Source: Pseudomonas viridiflava
GTDB taxonomy: Bacteria; Pseudomonadota; Gammaproteobacteria; Pseudomonadales; Pseudomonadaceae
Reading direction: 5' to 3'
Length of the DNA stretch: 64,000 nt
Assembly (NCBI GenBank): GCA_900596015.1
Contig: UVIF01000001.1
Span: 576,513-640,512, forward strand
Shown here piece after piece: positions 59,118 to 64,000 of this stretch; within the stretch, counting starts at the first letter, position 1, and the number at the start of each line of letters is the position of its first letter. The translations under genes were made by a program, and so were the position numbers. The notes beneath the pieces are model-generated. The model was given only the letters and a program-made list of their open reading frames with translations. It made no database searches and had not been told where the DNA came from.

Positions 59118-60182
59118 TCAGCTGTCGCTGAACAGTTCCAGCTGCTCGTGGGCCCCACGCAGGTCCAGCAGGCGCACGCCGATGCCCAACAGGCGCACCG
59201 GCTTGCCGCCACGGGCGAAGGCCTGACCCAGCAGCTGCCGGTAGCTGTCCAGATCCCTGCCCGCCCCTGCCTGTTCCAGGGTGGTCTGGGTAAAGTCGTG
59301 AAACTTCACTTTGACGAACGGCTTGCCCGGACGATAGCTGCTGTCGATCCGGTCGATGCGCTCGGTCAGGGTCTGCATCAATTCTGGGAGCTTGTCCAGG
59401 CAACTGGCCAGATCCGGCAGGTCCGCCTCGTAGGTGTTTTCCACGCTGATGGACTGCCGCCGACTGTCGTTCTGCACCACACGCTCGTCGATGCCGCGTG
59501 CCAGGCTGTAGAGGCGCTCGCCAAAGCTGCCGAATTCGCGCACCAGCGCCAGCTTGGTCCATTCACGCAGCTCCAGGCAGCTGTCGATGCCGAGGCGGGC
59601 CAGCTTGTCGGCGGTGACCTTGCCGACGCCGTGTAGCTTGGTGACCGGCAAGGCGGCGACGAAGTCTTCGATCTGGGCAGGGGTAATGACGAACAGGCCG
59701 TCTGGCTTGCGCCAGTCGCTGGCGATCTTGGCGAGGAACTTGTTTGGCGCCACCCCCGCCGAAACGGTGATGTGCAGGCGCTTGGATACCTTGCGTCGGA
59801 TGTCCTGGGCAATTCGCGTGGCGCTGCCGGAAAAATGCGGGCAGTCGGAAACGTCGAGGTAGGCTTCGTCCAGCGACAGTGGCTCGATCAGGTCGGTGTA
59901 CTCGCGAAAAATCCCCTGAATCTCCCGCGACGCTTCTTTATAGGCATCCATGCGCGGTTTGACGATGGTCAGGTCGGGGCACAGTTTGATCGCGTGCCGC
60001 GAGCTCATGGCTGAACGCACGCCATAGGCGCGGGCTTCATAGTTGCAGGTGGCGATCACCCCGCGACGCTCCGCCGAGCCGCCGACGGCCAGTGGCTTGC
60101 CGGCCAGCCGGGGGTCGTCACGCATTTCGATGGCGGCATAGAAGCAGTCACAGTCGACATGGATGATCTTGCGCTGCGTCAT
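59118..60182 (-). CDS. dinB: DNA polymerase IV (DinB)
   Basis: 354 residues, Y-family translesion polymerase. Catalytic motifs HVDCDCFYAAIEM and SLDEAYLDVS are present, then helix-hairpin-helix KLHGVGKVTADKLARLGI and the little-finger domain. The ATG at 60182 is the family start. I looked for a LexA box (CTG-N10-CAG) upstream: CTGGTAAAAGATCGTACAA lacks the second half, so SOS control is not evident. Confidence 0.96.
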   Translation of the reverse strand: MTQRKIIHVDCDCFYAAIEMRDDPRLAGKPLAVGGSAERRGVIATCNYEARAYGVRSAMSSRHAIKLCPDLTIVKPRMDAYKEASREIQGIFREYTDLIEPLSLDEAYLDVSDCPHFSGSATRIAQDIRRKVSKRLHITVSAGVAPNKFLAKIASDWRKPDGLFVITPAQIEDFVAALPVTKLHGVGKVTADKLARLGIDSCLELREWTKLALVREFGSFGERLYSLARGIDERVVQNDSRRQSISVENTYEADLPDLASCLDKLPELMQTLTERIDRIDSSYRPGKPFVKVKFHDFTQTTLEQAGAGRDLDSYRQLLGQAFARGGKPVRLLGIGVRLLDLRGAHEQLELFSDS

Positions 60183-60396
60183 GGTCGGGGCGGGGTACCA
60201 AGCTGGTAAAAGATCGTACAAAAACAACGGTATTATCTCACTCACAGCGATAAGCGCCATGGCCAAAGCCCGGTGCACATTCTTTTGCTCATCGACAAAT
60301 CGCCCCAATCCCCCTGAAAGCCCCGTCCCGCCTGGCTCGTGGCGCAATCGGCAAGGCTAAGCGATTGATGGAAAAGAGTTTTCTTGAAATCAGGGT

Positions 60397-60424
60397 TTGA
60401 CAAGCAGGCGCTGCGCTGTAGAAT
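60397..60424 (+). promoter_or_regulatory. Sigma-70 promoter of initiator tRNA gene
   Basis: Consensus TTGACA (60397-60402), 16-base spacer, TAGAAT (60419-60424), 12 bases before the tRNA. Confidence 0.82.
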
Positions 60425-60436
60425 AGCCCACACAGA

Positions 60437-60513
<77 letters not shown>

Positions 60514-60524
60514 AACAACGAAGA

Positions 60525-60551
60525 AGGCCACTTGAAAAAGTGGCTTTTTTT
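60525..60551 (+). terminator. Intrinsic terminator of initiator tRNA
   Basis: GCCACTT (60527-60533) pairs with AAGTGGC (60538-60544), loop GAAA, followed by seven T. Confidence 0.93.
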
Positions 60552-60578
60552 GTTGCCTGCAATTTGTTCGCCGACCTG

Positions 60579-61172
60579 TTAGCCGACGAGGTCGTCTGGC
60601 CGATCCACGTCGCGGTAGATCCCTGGGTCGTCGCACACCACCAGGTGCATGTGCGCCTCGGCGAACAATCGTCGAGCACCCTGATCGCCCTGCAGCGACA
60701 GCAACTGCTCGCGAAAGGTACGGCCGAAGCCTACCGGGTGCCCGTGACCTCGAGCGCCATGGGCAATGCTGATGCGCTCCGGTGCCATGCACTGGCGAAC
60801 CCTGGCGAATGCTCCAGGGCTCACGAAGGGCATGTCGCCCAGACACACCAACCAGCCATCGGCATCCAGGCTGGCTTCGACCCCCGTGCGCAGGCTGTCG
60901 CCCATGCCTGCGGAGTCGAGCAATACCACCTCACAGCCGTAGACTTCGGCCAGCTGTATCACTTGCTTCTTGTGCGCACGGGTGACCAGCACACGGCGCT
61001 CGACCGTGTCACCGAGGTTGTGCAGGACCTGTTCGACGACGCTGCGCTCGATGCCGTCCAACCCGCTGCAGGGTGCAAGCAGTTTGTCAGCACCCTGCCC
61101 TGCGGCTTCCTGAAAACGGCGCCCTTGCCCTGCGGCGAGGATCAAGGCGCAGGGAGCGGTGATGGCTGACAT
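60579..61172 (-). CDS. MocA/MobA-like nucleotidyltransferase
   Basis: 197 residues. N-terminal LILAAGQGRRF is the NTP-transferase signature, followed by lysine in ADKLLAP and the metal-site CLGDMPFVSP and GARGHGHPVGFG. This pattern is that of MocA (CTP:molybdopterin cytidylyltransferase) and relatives. No molybdenum-enzyme gene is adjacent, so the specific role is inferred. Start at 61172. Confidence 0.86.
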   Translation of the reverse strand: MSAITAPCALILAAGQGRRFQEAAGQGADKLLAPCSGLDGIERSVVEQVLHNLGDTVERRVLVTRAHKKQVIQLAEVYGCEVVLLDSAGMGDSLRTGVEASLDADGWLVCLGDMPFVSPGAFARVRQCMAPERISIAHGARGHGHPVGFGRTFREQLLSLQGDQGARRLFAEAHMHLVVCDDPGIYRDVDRPDDLVG

Positions 61173-61212
61173 GGCGGTAGGCTCCGATAGTCACGATGCG
61201 CCGTACGGACGC

Positions 61213-62235
61213 TCAATACAGATTGGGTTCCATCTCCAGCGCCACACCGAAGCGTGACTGGATATCGTCCTGAATCCGCCGGGCCAGGGCATGCAACTGC
61301 TTGCCCGATGCGTTGCCGTGGTTGACCAGCACCAGTGACTGCAAGCGGTGCACGCCGGCGTCACCCTCGCGATGGCCCTTCCAGCCGGCCCGCTCGATCA
61401 GCCAACCCGCCGCCAGTTTGTACAGGCCATCGGCCTGGGGATAGGCGACCACATCGGGATGCTCGCGGCGAATGGCGTCCAGCACCGCGGCGGGGACGAC
61501 CGGGTTCTTGAAGAAGCTGCCGGCATTGCCCAGCTCGGCAGGGTCGGGAAGCTTTTCTCGCCGGATGCTGCAGATGGCGGCGCTGACGTCGGTGGGCGTC
61601 GGATGCACGATCCCCTGTTCGGCCAGCCGCTGACGCACCGGGCCGTAGTCCAGATGCACCGGTGCCGAACGTGAAAGCGTGAAGCGCACGCGCAGGATCA
61701 CCCAGCGGCCGGGCTGGCGCTTGAACAGGCTGTCGCGATAACCGAACGCGCACTCGGCGGCGCTGAAGTCGCGTTTCTGCAACGTGTCCCGGTCAAGCGC
61801 AGTGAGGCCGGCGAACACGTCCTTGATCTCGACGCCGTAGGCACCGATGTTCTGCATGGGCGCTGCACCCACGGTTCCAGGAATCAGACTGAGGTTTTCC
61901 AGACCTGCCAGACCTTGTTCAAGCGTCTGCAATACGAAAGGGTGCCACGGCTCGCCGGCTTCGGCTTCCAGCACCACCTGATCACCGGCCTCTGCGAGCA
62001 CGCGCACGCCGCGGCTGGCCATGCGCACCACCAGCACGTCGGAGAGGTCGGCGGTCAGCAACAGATTGCTGCCACCACCGATCACCAGCGCACGCAGGCC
62101 GCTCGCCCTGGCCCAGGCCAGTGCCTGGATCAGCTCGGCATCGTCATGCACCGAGACCAGAAACGCTGCCTTCACCTCGATACCGAAGGTGTTGTAGGGT
62201 TTGAGCGACTGGTTGGCGCGAATGTCCAGACTCAT
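61213..62235 (-). CDS. murB: UDP-N-acetylenolpyruvoylglucosamine reductase MurB
   Basis: 340 residues, type I MurB. FAD-binding blocks LKPYNTFGIEVKA, LVIGGGSNLLL and IPGTVGAAPMQNIGAYGVEI are present, along with the catalytic serine loop NAGSFFKNP and the C-terminal NHGNASG. I chose ATG 62235 (MSLDIRANQ). An ATG at 62271 overlapping the kdsB stop by one base would add 12 residues and is possible given the coupling. The ptpA gene seen between murB and kdsB in P. aeruginosa is absent. Confidence 0.95.
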   Translation of the reverse strand: MSLDIRANQSLKPYNTFGIEVKAAFLVSVHDDAELIQALAWARASGLRALVIGGGSNLLLTADLSDVLVVRMASRGVRVLAEAGDQVVLEAEAGEPWHPFVLQTLEQGLAGLENLSLIPGTVGAAPMQNIGAYGVEIKDVFAGLTALDRDTLQKRDFSAAECAFGYRDSLFKRQPGRWVILRVRFTLSRSAPVHLDYGPVRQRLAEQGIVHPTPTDVSAAICSIRREKLPDPAELGNAGSFFKNPVVPAAVLDAIRREHPDVVAYPQADGLYKLAAGWLIERAGWKGHREGDAGVHRLQSLVLVNHGNASGKQLHALARRIQDDIQSRFGVALEMEPNLY

Positions 62236-62270
62236 GGACTCAGCTGGCGGAACGTTGCCATGGGCTGCCA

Positions 62271-63035
62271 TCAAGCCTCCAGCAGGCGCCGCACGCGCTC
62301 CAGGTCTTGCGCGGTGTCGACACCGGCGGGCGGCGCCTGCACGGCATCGGCCACATGGATACGCACCCCGTGCCAGAGCGCACGCAGCTGCTCGAGACGT
62401 TCGGTGTTCTCCAGCCAGCAAGGGCCCCACTGCACGAAATCCTGGAGGAAGCCGGCACGGTAGGCATAGATACCGATATGACGACGGTAGGGCACCTGCG
62501 CCGGGAGGGCATCGCGATCGTTGGCGAAATCGTCGCGCGCCCACGGCAGGGGTGCTCGGCTGAAGGTCAGCGCCAGGCCGTTCAGGTCGGTGACCACCTT
62601 GACCACGTTGGGGTTGAACAACGCTTCCACGTCCGTGATCGGCTCGGCCAGGGTTGCCATGGCGGCCTCGTGGCTGGCAGCGAGATTGGCCGCCACCTGG
62701 TCGATGACTACGGGCGGAATCAACGGCTCGTCGCCCTGCACGTTGACCACGATGGACTCGGCATCCAGACCCAAAGCCTGGCATACCTCGGCCAAACGGT
62801 CGGTACCGGATTCGTGATCGGGCCGGGTCATCACCACCTCCGCGCCGAACGCTCGGCAGGCGGACTCGATGCGCACATCATCGGTGGCAACCACGACTCG
62901 CGTTGCCGTGCTCTTGCAGGCCTGTTCCCAGACATGCTGGATCATCGGTTTGCCGGCGATCATCTGCAGTGGCTTGCCCGGCAGGCGAGTCGACTGGTAC
63001 CGCGCGGGTATCACCACGGTGAAGGCCGTGCTCAT
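62271..63035 (-). CDS. kdsB: 3-deoxy-manno-octulosonate cytidylyltransferase KdsB
   Basis: 254 residues. Makes CMP-Kdo for lipopolysaccharide. The N-terminus [17 protein letters not shown] and the blocks [19 protein letters not shown] and [11 protein letters not shown] are diagnostic. The start at 63035 overlaps the Trm112-like stop by four bases (ATGA). Confidence 0.97.
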   Translation of the reverse strand: MSTAFTVVIPARYQSTRLPGKPLQMIAGKPMIQHVWEQACKSTATRVVVATDDVRIESACRAFGAEVVMTRPDHESGTDRLAEVCQALGLDAESIVVNVQGDEPLIPPVVIDQVAANLAASHEAAMATLAEPITDVEALFNPNVVKVVTDLNGLALTFSRAPLPWARDDFANDRDALPAQVPYRRHIGIYAYRAGFLQDFVQWGPCWLENTERLEQLRALWHGVRIHVADAVQAPPAGVDTAQDLERVRRLLEA

Positions 63036-63217
63036 TTATCCAGGCGCTCGTCGTCGGTCAGGGTCCGCGCTTCGGTTTCCAGCATCACCGGAATGCCGTC
63101 GCGAATGGGATAGGCCAGGCCGGCGCCCTTGCTGATCAGCTCGCGCTTGTCGGCGCTGAGCTTGAGCGGGCCCTTGGTGATCGGGCAAGCGAGGATATCG
63201 AGCAGTTTGGTGTCCAT
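63032..63217 (-). CDS. Trm112-family small protein (YcaR-like)
   Basis: 61 residues, [18 protein letters not shown] start, with the conserved [13 protein letters not shown]. The single cysteine in LACP shows the zinc site is reduced, as is common in bacterial members. Activator-like protein of unknown partner, always between lpxK and kdsB in Pseudomonas. Start at 63217; the frame extends five codons further upstream. Confidence 0.94.
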   Translation of the reverse strand: MDTKLLDILACPITKGPLKLSADKRELISKGAGLAYPIRDGIPVMLETEARTLTDDERLDK

Positions 63218-63242
63218 GGAAAAATCCTTCAAGGCAAGGGGA

Positions 63243-64000
63243 TCAGGGCAAAAGGCTGGTCAGACGCTGGTCGAGCCAACCGATGAAATGGGGCGAAGGC
63301 TGGGCGTCGACGGCCAGGTACCACCAATCCGCAGCGGCGAACTCGCGGCACTTCACGGCATCTTTTTCGGTCATGACCACTGGCAACGGTGGTTCGAAAC
63401 ACAGGGCCTGGGGCGTGAACCGGGCATGATCGGCGAAAGGGTGGGCGACAGGCTGCCAGTGTAGCGCCTGCAGGGTGTCGAAGAAACGTTGTGGGTTGCC
63501 GATCCCGGCCACGGCGTGCACTGCCTGCCCTGGCGGGAAGTGGCTCAATGGCCGGCGCTCGCCGCTGCGCACGTTGATCAACGCTCGGGCTTGCAGGGTC
63601 AGGCCGTAGCCACGCGGCGAATCATCAGCGGCACCGTTGAGCAGCACGGCATCGACCGACTGCAGGCGCTCGGCGGGCTCGCGCAACGGACCGGCAGGCA
63701 GGCAGCGGCCATTGCCCAGCCCCCGCGCCGCGTCGATCAGCACCAGTTCGATGTCGCGCGCCAGGCGGTAGTGTTGCAAGCCATCGTCGCTGAGCACGAG
63801 GTCCACGGGCTCGGCTTCGAGCAGTGCACGTACGGCGCGGCCACGGTCGGGGTCGATCACCAGCGGCACGCCGCTGCGCCGCACGATCAGCAGCGGCTCA
63901 TCGCCCGCCTGGGCAGCCTCCTGATCGGCGCGGACCCGCCATGGCAGGCTCGGTGGCCTGGCGCCGTAGCCGCGGCTGACCACGCCAACCCGCAGGCCGC
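63243..64000 (-). CDS. lpxK: Tetraacyldisaccharide 4'-kinase LpxK, 5' end outside window
   Basis: The C-terminal ~250 residues of a protein normally about 330 long; the N-terminus with the P-loop lies beyond the window edge. Visible family blocks are [34 protein letters not shown] and MTEKDAVKC. Phosphorylates lipid A precursor at the inner membrane. Gap of 25 bases to the Trm112-like gene; operon order lpxK-Trm112-kdsB-murB. Confidence 0.95.
   Translation of the reverse strand, partial: GLRVGVVSRGYGARPPSLPWRVRADQEAAQAGDEPLLIVRRSGVPLVIDPDRGRAVRALLEAEPVDLVLSDDGLQHYRLARDIELVLIDAARGLGNGRCLPAGPLREPAERLQSVDAVLLNGAADDSPRGYGLTLQARALINVRSGERRPLSHFPPGQAVHAVAGIGNPQRFFDTLQALHWQPVAHPFADHARFTPQALCFEPPLPVVMTEKDAVKCREFAAADWWYLAVDAQPSPHFIGWLDQRLTSLLP

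Noticed and set aside
60190..60240. LexA box upstream of dinB
   Set aside because: CTGGTAAAAGATCGTACAA has a CTG half but no CAG at the right spacing, so I do not call an SOS operator.

Overview
The window is a GC-rich, gene-dense piece of a Pseudomonas chromosome. The evidence is the block queC-queE-cpoB-pal-tolBARQ-ybgC-ruvBAC-pmpR-aspS, followed by a Dps-like protein, a cold-shock protein, slyX, a HIT protein, an OprD porin and proS. A second block holds a SagS-type hybrid kinase with glutathione peroxidase, msrB, alaA and htpX, and there is a kdsB-Trm112-lpxK end. From memory, these groups lie in separate places in P. aeruginosa but closer together in the P. putida/P. fluorescens group, so I favour a P. 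putida/fluorescens-group relative. Species cannot be fixed from the sequence alone.

Layout. 1-6.1 kb: YadGH-type ABC exporter (permease cut by the window edge), FadE acyl-CoA dehydrogenase, a PA2817-family protein and an orphan sulfonate-type binding protein. 6.2-7.0 kb: mntP manganese exporter under a yybP-ykoY riboswitch. 7.0-22.9 kb: an organosulfur island with a DszC/SfnB-type flavin enzyme, a LysR regulator, 3-mercaptopropionate dioxygenase, a four-domain rhodanese, a class II aldolase-like protein, SsuC/SsuB-type transporter parts, a complete peptide/opine-type ABC importer, a second sulfonate-type binding protein, an LLM flavin monooxygenase and a TauD-type dioxygenase. Two types of REP inverted repeat sit at the module boundaries. 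23.0-23.6 kb: a four-gene tRNA operon (Glu-Gly-Glu-Gly) with its own promoter and terminator.

23.8-31.8 kb: a membrane-anchored hypothetical protein, fRMsr, a DUF815 ATPase, a SagS-like hybrid kinase, glutathione peroxidase, MsrB, AlaA and HtpX. 31.9-38.6 kb: Lhr helicase, OpgC-like membrane protein and NadA. 38.8-54.2 kb: tRNA-Lys, queuosine genes, the Tol-Pal envelope system, the Holliday-junction resolvasome, aspS, several small proteins and stress proteins. 55-59 kb: OprD porin, ProS and a lipoprotein. 59-64 kb: DinB, initiator tRNA, a MocA-like nucleotidyltransferase, MurB, KdsB, Trm112-like protein and LpxK (cut by the window edge).

The accessory interest lies in the 7-23 kb island. 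The inferred flow is import of organosulfur compounds by several ABC systems, oxidative C-S cleavage by flavin and Fe/2OG oxygenases, and a thiol branch in which the 3-mercaptopropionate dioxygenase is translationally coupled to a tetra-rhodanese. A dyad built on AATATGC recurs in front of three of its transcription units and is a candidate operator for the local LysR protein. I saw no phage, insertion sequence, CRISPR array, toxin-antitoxin or defence system.
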